64,000 bases of DNA from contig DJYK01000034.1 of assembly GCA_002450095.1 (NCBI GenBank), positions 46,218 through 110,217 of the forward strand, written 5' to 3'. The notes beneath the pieces are model-generated. The model was not told where the DNA came from, ran no database searches, and saw only the letters and a list, made by a program, of their open reading frames with translations. The stretch is from Mageeibacillus sp. UBA6980. Its GTDB lineage: Bacteria > Bacillota > Clostridia > Saccharofermentanales > Saccharofermentanaceae. A program made the translations under genes and the position numbers. Below are positions 34,455 through 43,400 of the stretch, one piece after another. How positions within the stretch are numbered: position 1 is the first letter of the stretch; each line of letters starts with the position of its first letter.

Positions 34455-35582
34455 ATGTATTCACCACAACAGGTAATGCCAATGATTGATTCTTTGATTA
34501 TTGCATACGCTATCGCGTTGATTTTTAGTATAAAGGCTTACAGAAAAAGAAAGGATCAGGCACTACCTTTTCTCGATCTGAGCAGCGTCCGATCACACAA
34601 AGGAGCCCTTGCCATACTCATATTTCTCGGTCATTTACGTTACGTGACCGACTCCGGGATAGTGTATCCTTATATGGCGTATACGGGATACCTTGCTGTA
34701 TCTGTTTTCTTTTTTATTTCAGGATACGGGATTCTTTCCAAACATATGTCAGACAATACATATAGCAAAGACTTTCTTAAGAAAAGATATTCTCGTTTGT
34801 GTATCGTTTTCATTATTGTCTCCGCTTTTTATTTTGCAGCCAGGAATATAATACGTCATGAAAACATAACTTTGATCAAAGCGTTTCTCATGACAATTAA
34901 AGATTCCTCTTTGGTAGGTAATTCCTGGTACATCTACGATATATGGATATTCTATTTTGTTTTCTGGTTATTGATGCTTTTTTTTAAAAACAGATACTCT
35001 TCGATAATATTATATTTTTCAGTATTCCTTTTGACCTTTGCTACGTTACTGATCTGCTTTGGCTATGGTTTTTGGTGGTTTGTTTCAATCTTTAATATGG
35101 CTATCGGTATGCTGTTTGCATATTGTCGAGATAAGATCATTCGTATATACGATAGATATAGATTTATCCTAATAGCTTTATACGCACCTTTATTTGTCTT
35201 TCTGTTCGTATATTATTGCAAAAACACAAACGGCGAAGCTCAGTCCGTCTTAATGCTGACGGTTATGATATCATCTTCCATTCTGTTCGTACTGAACTAT
35301 ACTCTGACAGTTTATCTTTTTCCCGTTAAGAGTAGATTGTTGGATTTTTATGGAAAGATCTCCCTAGAGTTCTATCTTCTGCAGAATCTGTTCATTGAAA
35401 TCATTCCGATCAGATCTTTTATCAGTAACGATCTCTTGTTCTCATTATGCGTGCTATTACTGACTACCGTAGCAGCTTACTTGCTTAACGCCGCTGTTAC
35501 GTGCATATTTAAGCGACCTCCAAAAAGAAACCATACATCACCCCATCTACCGGAAGATATTCTGATTCGATGCAAAGATTAA
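34455..35582 (+). CDS. Acyltransferase-3 family membrane protein
   Basis: 375 residues with about ten membrane helices. KGALAILIFLGHLRYVTDSG carries the conserved early histidine, and VSVFFFISGYGILS is the second family signature; together these mark OafA/WecH-type O-acyltransferases that modify envelope glycans. The start is uncertain: ATG 34455 lacks a ribosome binding site, and ATG 34476 or 34482 are alternatives. The gene is notably richer in A+T and in TTT/ATA codons than its neighbours, which suggests recent acquisition. Confidence 0.75.
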   Translation: MYSPQQVMPMIDSLIIAYAIALIFSIKAYRKRKDQALPFLDLSSVRSHKGALAILIFLGHLRYVTDSGIVYPYMAYTGYLAVSVFFFISGYGILSKHMSDNTYSKDFLKKRYSRLCIVFIIVSAFYFAARNIIRHENITLIKAFLMTIKDSSLVGNSWYIYDIWIFYFVFWLLMLFFKNRYSSIILYFSVFLLTFATLLICFGYGFWWFVSIFNMAIGMLFAYCRDKIIRIYDRYRFILIALYAPLFVFLFVYYCKNTNGEAQSVLMLTVMISSSILFVLNYTLTVYLFPVKSRLLDFYGKISLEFYLLQNLFIEIIPIRSFISNDLLFSLCVLLLTTVAAYLLNAAVTCIFKRPPKRNHTSPHLPEDILIRCKD

Positions 35583-35638
35583 TCTTGTTTTGTCGCTTTG
35601 CTTAGTGAACAGTTCGCTTTTGTGACAGCCCGTTAATG

Positions 35639-35845
35639 TTACTTTTGATACTCGAGTATATCTCCGGGTTGGCAGTCGAGCGCTTCACATATCGCTTCGA
35701 GTGTGGAAAATCTTATTGCCGATATCTTACCGTTCTTCATCTTTGATAGATTGACATTCGATACGCCGACCTTCTCCGACAGTTCGTTCAGTGAGATCTT
35801 CCGGTCAGCCATAACACGGTCGAGTCTTAGTATAATCTGTCCCAT
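35639..35845 (-). CDS. Small XRE-family regulator
   Basis: 68 residues that are almost entirely a Cro/C1-type helix-turn-helix: SLNELSEKVGVSNVNLSKMK and STLEAICEALDCQPGDILEY. AAAGGAGG precedes the ATG. It lies 11 nt downstream of the DUF2975-like gene; small YozG-like regulators next to DUF2975 proteins are a recurrent pair. Confidence 0.85.
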   Translation of the reverse strand: MGQIILRLDRVMADRKISLNELSEKVGVSNVNLSKMKNGKISAIRFSTLEAICEALDCQPGDILEYQK

Positions 35846-35856
35846 AAGATCCTCCT

Positions 35857-36447
35857 TTACAAAGTCTCATCCGACTGTGTCTGCAAAGTCTTTCCATAGT
35901 CGAGTATCGTATATACCGCCCATGTTACAAGAGCGCCGAGGACACCCAATGCTGCTCCGTTGGTAAGTAAAAGGATGCCGCTTGTTATGGCAAGTACTAT
36001 GGTAACTCTCTTCCTGACCTTGTCGGAGAAAGGAGTCTCTTCTTTCTCTATCATGGCAAAGACGCTGCTTATAAGTTTCATCATTACCGCTACAACGGCG
36101 AGGATAATGGTTACTGACATGATATATGTGCCGTAAAGGATGCTGAAGGGATGATCTGCGATCGCTTCCTTAAGGGCGGGGATATCAGATTCGATCGATG
36201 AGGGATCATCAAGATTGATATCTATCATCCTTGCTCCGCCTATCTTGTCACCGACGGATACGATGCCAGCTTCCCTTCCGCTCTCTATCATATCGTCAAA
36301 CTCTCTGCCCATAGCAAAAATGCTGATGCCTGCGATCAGGGATAATACACATCCGACGATCGCGATTATGAAAAATACATTCGATACTATCTTGCCTGTG
36401 TGGCAGCTTTTCTTAATCCTGTTAAGCTTCTCATTGATCTCATTCAT
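35857..36447 (-). CDS. DUF2975-like membrane protein
   Basis: 196 residues with four hydrophobic helices. FAMIEKEETPFSDKVRKRV before the third helix is typical of DUF2975. AAGGAGATAAAG precedes the ATG at 36447. The pairing with the small XRE regulator supports the family assignment; the function is unknown. Confidence 0.7.
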   Translation of the reverse strand: MNEINEKLNRIKKSCHTGKIVSNVFFIIAIVGCVLSLIAGISIFAMGREFDDMIESGREAGIVSVGDKIGGARMIDINLDDPSSIESDIPALKEAIADHPFSILYGTYIMSVTIILAVVAVMMKLISSVFAMIEKEETPFSDKVRKRVTIVLAITSGILLLTNGAALGVLGALVTWAVYTILDYGKTLQTQSDETL

Positions 36448-36587
36448 AACTTTATCTCCTTAGTGTCTGTGATTGGATTTCTTGTCTTATGTTCTCTTCG
36501 AAGATGTCTTTACTATACAACGTGTGTTAACTTATGTCAATAAGAATTTTACGATAAACGTTAAATAGTTAACGAAGACTATAAAAA

Positions 36588-36616
36588 TTGACAATGTCGG
36601 CGAATGCTTTTAATAT
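36588..36616 (+). promoter_or_regulatory. Promoter of the LysR gene
   Basis: TTGACA (36588-36593), 17-bp spacer, TAATAT (36611-36616), then AAAGGAG and ATG 36653. Confidence 0.75.
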
Positions 36617-36652
36617 AAACACAGTAATCTGATAGGTGAAAGGAGTCTGCAG

Positions 36653-37570
36653 ATGACTATACAGCAGTTAAACTACGCCATAGCCATATCCGAAGCAGGG
36701 TCTTTTAATAAGGCTTCGGAGATCCTATATGTGTCACAGCCTTCTTTGACCGAATCGATGAAGGAACTCGAGAAGGAGATAGGTATAACGATCTTCTTGA
36801 GGAGCGGAAGGGGTGTTACGTTAACATCCGAAGGCGCCGAGTTCATCCTTTATGCGAGACAGGTCATAAATTCCTATAATGAGCTTAACGAGCACTACGG
36901 CAATGCCAAGAACATCAAGAAAAAGTTCGGTGTGTCAACTCAGCATTATTCTTTCGCGGTTAAGGCTTTTGTAGAGCTTGTGAAGAATTATGACGTAGGG
37001 GAATACGAATTTGCCATAAGAGAAGCGAGGACGCTTGACGTGATCCGTGATGTCGCGACTCTTCGAAGCGAGATAGGGATCATATACTTAAGTGAGTTTA
37101 ATAAGACCGCTATCAATAAACTCCTTCGCTCGTCGGAACTGGAGTTTCATCCGATAATTACCTGTGAGGCGTACGTCTATCTGTGGTCAGGGCATCCTTT
37201 GGCAGATAATAAGGTCATCACTTTTGATCAGCTCAAGGATTACCCGTGTCTCATGTTCGAGCAGGGCGATCAGGCCTCGTTCTATTATTCCGAGGAGATA
37301 CTGAGCACCAAGGAGTATTCCAGGATAATAAAGTGCAATGACAGAGCCACCATGTTGAATCTCATGGTAGGCCTTAACGGCTATACGCTCTGTTCGGGTA
37401 TTATCTGCGAAGAGTTAAACGGGGCAGAGCATCTGGCTATACCTTTTGATGCAGAAGGCGATTCGGAGGCCGGACAGATGAATATCGGGTATATTACGCG
37501 TAAAAATCAGGTACTCAGCAAGATAGGCAGTTTGTATATTGATAAAGTTAATGAGTATCTGGGGATATGA
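36653..37570 (+). CDS. LysR-family transcriptional regulator
   Basis: 305 residues. The N-terminal winged helix is clear: MTIQQLNYAIAISEAGSFNK, then ASEILYVSQPSLTESMKEL and IGITIFLRSGRGVTLTSEG. The co-inducer domain spans about 90-300. The usual neighbouring target is unclear: the next gene on this strand encodes a PARG-like protein 101 nt downstream. Target and effector are unknown. Confidence 0.9.
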   Translation: MTIQQLNYAIAISEAGSFNKASEILYVSQPSLTESMKELEKEIGITIFLRSGRGVTLTSEGAEFILYARQVINSYNELNEHYGNAKNIKKKFGVSTQHYSFAVKAFVELVKNYDVGEYEFAIREARTLDVIRDVATLRSEIGIIYLSEFNKTAINKLLRSSELEFHPIITCEAYVYLWSGHPLADNKVITFDQLKDYPCLMFEQGDQASFYYSEEILSTKEYSRIIKCNDRATMLNLMVGLNGYTLCSGIICEELNGAEHLAIPFDAEGDSEAGQMNIGYITRKNQVLSKIGSLYIDKVNEYLGI

Positions 37571-37671
37571 TCGTCCTATTATGCTATATATATAATATAA
37601 TAATAGTACTCTGTTCTTAAAGTGGAAGTATCTTCTGACGGTGGCTAAATACTTCGTAGGAGGAAAGAATT

Positions 37672-38508
37672 ATGGGAAGAGAAGAAAATTGTAACGTATT
37701 TAAAGATACCGAGAGATTGTGTAAGATCGACCCCGTGCTTAAGGAATCGGTTGCCGGATCCGTCAAGGCACAAAGACTGATACCGGAGACCTTTGAATTG
37801 CCTGAAAAAAACAGGGACAGATATAATGAGCCGGCAAAGATAATTGTATCGAAGAAGCGCACATTTGAGGCGGCTGAGGGCGTAAAGGATCTTAAGACCG
37901 CAGTTCATAATTTTGCTTCGGCCACGAATCCCGGAGGCGGGGTTACGCGTGGCGCGAATGCTCAGGAGGAATGCCTTTGCAGGTGCTCCGGATTGTATTT
38001 CTGCCTTAACACCAGGGAAATGTGGGAGGGCTTTTACGGACCTCATAGAGCAGCGCACGATCCGATACATAACGATGACATCATTTACACGCCGAACGTT
38101 ACGGTCTTTAAGACCGATACCTCTTATCCGGAACTGATGCCAAGATCCGAATGGTATGACGTAGATGTAATAACATGCGCCGCTCCCAACTTAAGACCGG
38201 TTCCGGGCAATTCTTATAATTCCGGAGATGCAGGCAAAGCGGTGTCGATAAGCGACTCTGATCTTCAAGTAATACATGAGAAGAGGCTTCGAAGGATCCT
38301 CGATGTTGCTTTGGAAGCTGATGCGGAAGCGGTAATTCTCGGTGCATTCGGGTGCGGAGCATTTATGAATGATCCGCATGTAGTGGCCCGCGCGGCAAAG
38401 AAAGTTATTGAAGATTATTTAAACGCATTCAGATACATCGAGTTTGCAGTCTATTGTTCACCCCGGGACGACAGTAATTACAGAGTATTCAATAGCATCC
38501 TCGCCTGA
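37672..38508 (+). CDS. Bacterial-type poly(ADP-ribose) glycohydrolase-like protein (TIGR02452)
   Basis: 278 residues. NFASATNPGGGVTRGANAQE, continuing EECLCR, is the PARG signature (GGG followed by QEE), and VITCAAPNLRP and LGAFGCGAFMNDP complete the macrodomain-like ADP-ribose pocket. The catalytic Glu pair is present. Such enzymes remove ADP-ribose chains or protect against ADP-ribosylating toxins; no transferase gene is nearby. AGGAGG precedes the ATG. Confidence 0.88.
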   Translation: MGREENCNVFKDTERLCKIDPVLKESVAGSVKAQRLIPETFELPEKNRDRYNEPAKIIVSKKRTFEAAEGVKDLKTAVHNFASATNPGGGVTRGANAQEECLCRCSGLYFCLNTREMWEGFYGPHRAAHDPIHNDDIIYTPNVTVFKTDTSYPELMPRSEWYDVDVITCAAPNLRPVPGNSYNSGDAGKAVSISDSDLQVIHEKRLRRILDVALEADAEAVILGAFGCGAFMNDPHVVARAAKKVIEDYLNAFRYIEFAVYCSPRDDSNYRVFNSILA

Positions 38509-38554
38509 CCGCCACGAAAGAAGCGCATATGAAAGAGGGATTATCAATTGATAG

Positions 38555-38595
38555 AAAACAAAAAGACAGCACCGACTTGTGTCGATGCTGTCTTT
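38555..38595 (-). terminator. Terminator of the tRNA-Ser gene
   Basis: On the minus strand a 15-bp stem (AAAGACAGCATCGAC with GTCGGTGCTGTCTTT) is followed by a T-rich tail. Confidence 0.85.
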
Positions 38596-38599
38596 GATC

Positions 38600-38692
38600 T
38601 GGCGGAGAAGGAGGGATTCGAACCCTCGAAACCCTTTTGGGGTTTACACGATTTCCAGTCGTGCGCCCTCGACCAGGCTAGGCGACTTCTCC
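38600..38692 (-). tRNA. tRNA-Ser(GGA)
   Basis: 93 nt with encoded CCA. The 7-bp acceptor stem GGAGAAG/CTTCTCC, a long variable arm typical of serine tRNA, the T-loop GGTTCGAATCC and the anticodon loop CTGGAAA are all readable on the minus strand. The anticodon GGA reads UCC/UCU. It has its own promoter and terminator. Confidence 0.96.
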
Positions 38693-38723
38693 GTATGAGT
38701 CCTATTGGCTCAAATGCTTGATA

Positions 38724-38752
38724 ATTGTACTTGCTTTGTTGTTTTTTGTCAA
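38724..38752 (-). promoter_or_regulatory. Promoter of tRNA-Ser
   Basis: Minus strand: TTGACA (38752-38747), 17-bp spacer, TACAAT (38729-38724). Its -35 box overlaps the -35 box of the divergent lipoprotein promoter. Confidence 0.75.
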
Positions 38753-38774
38753 TCAATTGACAATGCGTTATAAT
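38746..38774 (+). promoter_or_regulatory. Promoter of the lipoprotein-azlCD operon
   Basis: TTGTCA (38746-38751), 17-bp spacer, TATAAT (38769-38774). The ATG at 38784 is 9 nt behind the -10 box, so the leader is at most a few bases. Confidence 0.7.
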
Positions 38775-38783
38775 CTTCCGCGT

Positions 38784-39341
38784 ATGAGAATGAGAAATTT
38801 GCAGTATGTTATTTTGATCGTTATGGCTCTGGCCGTTGTTTTGTGCGGCTGTACGTATACCGCGTCCGAACCCGTAACCATCCCGTATGACTACAATGAA
38901 GTAACGGCGCTTATTAAGACCTATGAGGATTCCTACCGGGAATTTGTAGCAAACGGTGAGGGAGAGGTCTATGCCGTTACCGCTAACGGGGTTACGCCTC
39001 TGGGTGCTTCTTGCAGATCGGTCTATACATTGAGTTCCGACGGTGCATTCGAATCGTGTTCTCTGACTGTAGAGCGCGAAGTTGAACAGCATGATGAGTA
39101 CTTCAATATCGGGGACGGGATAATGATGTTTGTTCGTTCGTATATAGATCAGGACGGACTCATAGTCATTAATAAGTATATTACCCTGGGTGGCATTCTC
39201 TACTATATAAATGATACAGAGCAGAAGATAGAGGAAGTAACTAACGTAACCGATGTGGATTGTTTTGTTACTTTCGATCAGGTAAGAAGAGTTTACAGCG
39301 AGCAGCCGGAGGTCACGGAGACGGCGCCGCTTTCTGTTTAA
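38784..39341 (+). CDS. Small lipoprotein upstream of azlCD
   Basis: 185 residues. A short basic N-terminus and hydrophobic core end in VVLCGC, a lipobox. The mature part is not recognised. I chose ATG 38784, because the longer TTG start at 38718 lies upstream of the promoter. It ends 9 nt before azlC and so probably shares its transcript. Confidence 0.65.
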   Translation: MRMRNLQYVILIVMALAVVLCGCTYTASEPVTIPYDYNEVTALIKTYEDSYREFVANGEGEVYAVTANGVTPLGASCRSVYTLSSDGAFESCSLTVEREVEQHDEYFNIGDGIMMFVRSYIDQDGLIVINKYITLGGILYYINDTEQKIEEVTNVTDVDCFVTFDQVRRVYSEQPEVTETAPLSV

Positions 39342-39350
39342 AGGATCGGG

Positions 39351-40064
39351 ATGAGTTTTCGCGAAGGGGTTAATTACGGCCTGGCAATAGGTCTCGGATA
39401 TCTGTCGGTATCGTTCTCGTTCGGGATTATGGCAGTTAATAACGGACTTACCTGGTGGCAGGCGGTCCTTATCTCGATAACGAATGTCACATCTGCGGGA
39501 CAGGTGGCCGGCGTCGGGATAATGGCCGGCGGCGGAGGTCTCATTGAGATGGCAGTGGCACAGATAGTCATCAATCTTCGATATTCGCTCATGGCCATAA
39601 GTCTGTCGCAGAAGACCGATGAGTCGATGACTTTCCCTGCGAGACTTCTCGATTCCTATGTGATCACTGACGAGATATTCGGAGTGGCATCTTCTCAAGA
39701 ATCCGTAGGCTTCAGATTCATGACGGGATTGGGAGTACTGCCGGTAATCGGCTGGACTCTTGGGACCTTGCTCGGTGCTTTGCTCGGCAATGTCCTTCCT
39801 CCCATTTTGACGAACAGTCTGTCGATCGGTATTTACGGAATGTTTGTCGCGATAGTGCTCCCTGTGTGCAGAAGATCGAAGATAATTGCGGTTATAAGTC
39901 TGATATCCGTTTTACTGTCTTGTGTTTTCAGATACGTTCCGTTTCTTAATGAACACGTGTCGAGCGGATTTGCCATCATTATCTGTGCCGTAACGGCCGC
40001 TTTGGCAGGAGTGTTCATGAGACAGGAAAGTTCGGAAGGCGAGGGGGAGAAACAGAATGGATAA
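39351..40064 (+). CDS. azlC: AzlC-type branched-chain amino acid exporter, large subunit
   Basis: 237 residues with about six membrane helices. GLAIGLGYLSVSFSFGIMA and INLRYSLMAISLSQ are AzlC signatures. With AzlD it forms an exporter of branched-chain amino acids or analogues. It overlaps azlD by 8 nt. AAGGA precedes the ATG. Confidence 0.92.
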   Translation: MSFREGVNYGLAIGLGYLSVSFSFGIMAVNNGLTWWQAVLISITNVTSAGQVAGVGIMAGGGGLIEMAVAQIVINLRYSLMAISLSQKTDESMTFPARLLDSYVITDEIFGVASSQESVGFRFMTGLGVLPVIGWTLGTLLGALLGNVLPPILTNSLSIGIYGMFVAIVLPVCRRSKIIAVISLISVLLSCVFRYVPFLNEHVSSGFAIIICAVTAALAGVFMRQESSEGEGEKQNG

Positions 40065-40380
40065 CAGGAATTACTTTATTCTCCTTGCCGTGATGGCGGT
40101 GACGACTTACCTCATACGTGCCGTGCCGTTTACGCTGTTCCGCCGTAAGATCGAGAATGCGAAGGTCAAAGCATTCTTCGACTATATTCCTTATACGGTC
40201 CTGTCTGCAATGACTTTCCCGGCGATACTGTATTCGACGGATTCCCTGCTGTCTGCGGCTTCGGGAGCCATTGTTGCCGTCGTCCTCTCATATCGGGGGA
40301 AGAGCCTTCTTACGGTCGCCATAGGGACCTGTCTGACGGCATTTATCGTAAGTCTGATACGAACGGTTCTTCCTTTATAA
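40057..40380 (+). CDS. azlD: AzlD-type branched-chain amino acid exporter, small subunit
   Basis: 107 residues, four short membrane helices, with the family N-terminus AVMAVTTYLIRAVPFTLF and IPYTVLSAMTFPAIL. Partner of AzlC; the start lies inside the azlC gene. Confidence 0.92.
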   Translation: MDNRNYFILLAVMAVTTYLIRAVPFTLFRRKIENAKVKAFFDYIPYTVLSAMTFPAILYSTDSLLSAASGAIVAVVLSYRGKSLLTVAIGTCLTAFIVSLIRTVLPL

Positions 40381-40429
40381 ATTAATAAAATCTTAACTGC
40401 TGAAATATGGCAACTTGCGGACATCGTGC

Positions 40430-40435
40430 TACAAT
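40430..40435 (+). promoter_or_regulatory. Leaderless extended -10 promoter of the GH16-like diguanylate cyclase gene
   Basis: TGC-TACAAT, no good -35, six bases before ATG 40442. The transcript should start at the ATG. There is no ribosome binding site. Confidence 0.5.
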
Positions 40436-40441
40436 TGCAAT

Positions 40442-43400
40442 ATGGATTTCAATGAGTTGGAAAATAACGGGTATAAGCTGTACTGGCAGGATGAATTTGA
40501 CGGTCCGGAACCGGACCGCTCTTCATGGAATGTCGAAGAGCATCCTTCCGGCAGCTGTGATGAAGAAGAACAGGCTTACGTCGATGACGGAAGACATGTC
40601 TTTATAAGTGACGGTAAACTCGTAATCAAGCCCGAGAGAGTATTCTCCAAAGAAAAGACAGTCGAGTATCTGTCTTCGAGGATCAATACATCCGGTAAAC
40701 ATGATTTCAGATACGGTTATTTTGAGATCAGGGCTAAGGTTGCCAAAGGCAAGGGATTTCAGTCCATGGTCCGTCTCGTATCTACGGAGAATCCGTATGG
40801 AAAATGGCCGATGTCGGGCTCGATAGATTTCATATCCGTCGACGGACAGTACCCTGAAAGAGGCACCAGCATCATCCATTACGGGAATCCTCCCGATGAG
40901 AGAAGTACGAACTTCGGTGACGGAGTTACCGATCTGTCTGATGATTATCACGTATACGGATTTGAATGGCTGCCGGGTAAGATGACGTTCTATCTTGACG
41001 GTAAGGAGTACTTTACCAATTCGTATTGGAGATCGTGTGATGAAGAAGGGAATGTGATAGCGTATCCCGCACCGTTTAACCGAGAATTCCATCTTGTTAT
41101 AAACGTGAGTGTCGGAGGACCTTGGGTAGGTGCTCCGGACCGCTCGACTGTCTTTGATGAGGATTCTGAATTCAGGATCGATTACATAAGGTATTACCGT
41201 AAGGAACAATACGATGAGAACGTAACGTTGCCTGAGGATGTTAAGTGCTTTAAAAATCCGGATTCGACAGGAAACTATATAAGTCATGGTAAGTCCGATT
41301 GGAATTTTGAGATAGCCTGTGCGGGAGAGGCTTCTATGGAGACGGACGGAAATGAATTCGATATCCGCATAGTGTATCCCGGTGACAGGGATTATTCGAT
41401 ACAGCTCGATCAGGACGGGATTCCTCTTATAAAGAACAAGCACTACAGGCTGTCGTTCGAGGCCAAGTCGCAGGAGACAAGGACCTTTAAGACTGCGGTC
41501 ACGGGTCCTGATATTCATTGGCTCAGATATCTTCCGGATACGGTTATAGAAGTCGGTCAGAATTGGCAGCGGCATATTCTTTCTTTCGAGATGAATGAAG
41601 AAGATGATGACAATGCAAGGCTCGAGTTTAATCTCGGCAGATGCGAATCGACGGCTTCGGTAAGCATACGCGATATAAGGCTTGAGGTAGTTCCCGAGAA
41701 GCCTTCGGGGAGGCGTACGATAGGAATCTGCGGAACGTGGGAAGACGCGGAGAACCTGAACCTCTTTATAGAGGCGTTCATGAATCCCAGGGTAAGGAAG
41801 GATTATGTTGTTATCGGTTTCACGTTCGGTCTTACAGAGGACGGAGTCACCGAACTTAAAGTAGGAAAGCAGTTTACCAAGTTTATCGCGCGCTTTGATC
41901 TGTCGGCGATAGTCGTGTTTGCTGAGATGATCAAGACGCCCGAGGTGTTGGACGAGTTATGTGAGATCGGCCGCAGGAAAGGCATACCGGTAGTCTTCCT
42001 CGAGAGACAGCACAAAGGTGTGATCAATGCCGTCCTTAATTATGCAGACGGTTTCGAGAAAGTTGTCAGTCATGTGCTCGATCATCACGGCGCAAAGAAG
42101 GTTAAGTTCTTCGCGGGGTTCAGAGATAATCCCTATTCGATCGAGCGTGAGAATATCTTCAAAAGACTTATGCTCGCGCATCACCTTGAGGTAAAGAAGG
42201 AAGATATCCTCTACGGAGATTTCTGGGATGCCACGACTGTCAGAGTCCTTAACGAGAAACTCGACAACGGAATGGAACTTCCGGATGCATTTGTATGTGC
42301 GAACGATTCGATGGCGGTCGGCGTCTGCGACTGCCTTAAGAGCAGAGGGATAAGGGTTCCGGAAGATGTCCTGGTCACGGGGTTTGACGGTATCTGGCAC
42401 GGCAGATACCATGCGCCTTCCATATCCACGGCTGCTCCGGATTACCATAATCTTTGCAGTTTTATCCTGGACATCATAGAAGGCAAGGAACCATGGGAGA
42501 ACGGACGGACTATCAAGAAGCATATCGATTATATCGAGCTCGACGGCAGTTCATGCGGATGCTGTAAGGACGTACCGGAAGACCTCGAGAATGTGGTCAA
42601 TACCTTGGCAGAGAGTAATCAGGATTACTTCAGACATATACTCGAGATGGGCAAATTCGTAACCCGTACTTCGAGTATGAATGACGTGGATGCCGCAGCC
42701 GCGTTCTTACAGCACTATCTGTGGTTGTGGAAAGATCAGTACTACTTTGTCGGATTGACCGACCGCGACAGGGACGATTACGTGCATTCTGTCCTTCACG
42801 GAGTTAATTCGGACGACTTTATATTTAAGGAAAAATTCTACCGCATGAAAGCCCCGATTCCGGAGTATGAGGATCTCCTCGATGTTAACAGCGGAGTTAA
42901 CCTGTTGCTGTTCAGACAATTGAGGACGCTCGATGCCGAATACGGGTATCTGTGCAGCGGACTTAAAGAATTGACGCTTCGCAAGCAGCAAAGATTCGAG
43001 GAGCTGGGACTTTACTTCTCTGCGATGGTAAGTTCGGTCCTCGATAAGACAAAACTCCTTGAAGCCAACAGGGCGATAAGCAGGCTGAATGAGCACGATT
43101 ATCTTACAAATCTCTATAACAGAAGAGGATTCTTCAGGCATGTTAACAGCATGCTCTCGGATCCGAAGAACAAAGGCCGCGTGTTCTCCCTGTTCTCCGT
43201 GGATATGGACGGACTTAAGTACATCAACGATAACTTCGGCCATCAGGAGGGTGACAATGCGATAATCATACTCGCCAAGGCCTTGCTGTCGTATGCTTCG
43301 GATAAAGGAATATGTGCGAGGTACGGCGGCGATGAATTCGCGATGGCTCTCATAGGAGATTCTTATATCGCAGATGATTATATGGATATCAGATCGAAGA

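Noticed and set aside
38757..38762. A perfect TTGACA upstream of the lipoprotein gene
   Set aside because: It is only 6 bp from the -10 box; TTGTCA at 38746 has the correct 17-bp spacing.
38544..39698. A 384-codon minus-strand open frame
   Set aside because: It covers the tRNA-Ser, the lipoprotein and azlC and lacks any protein-like features.
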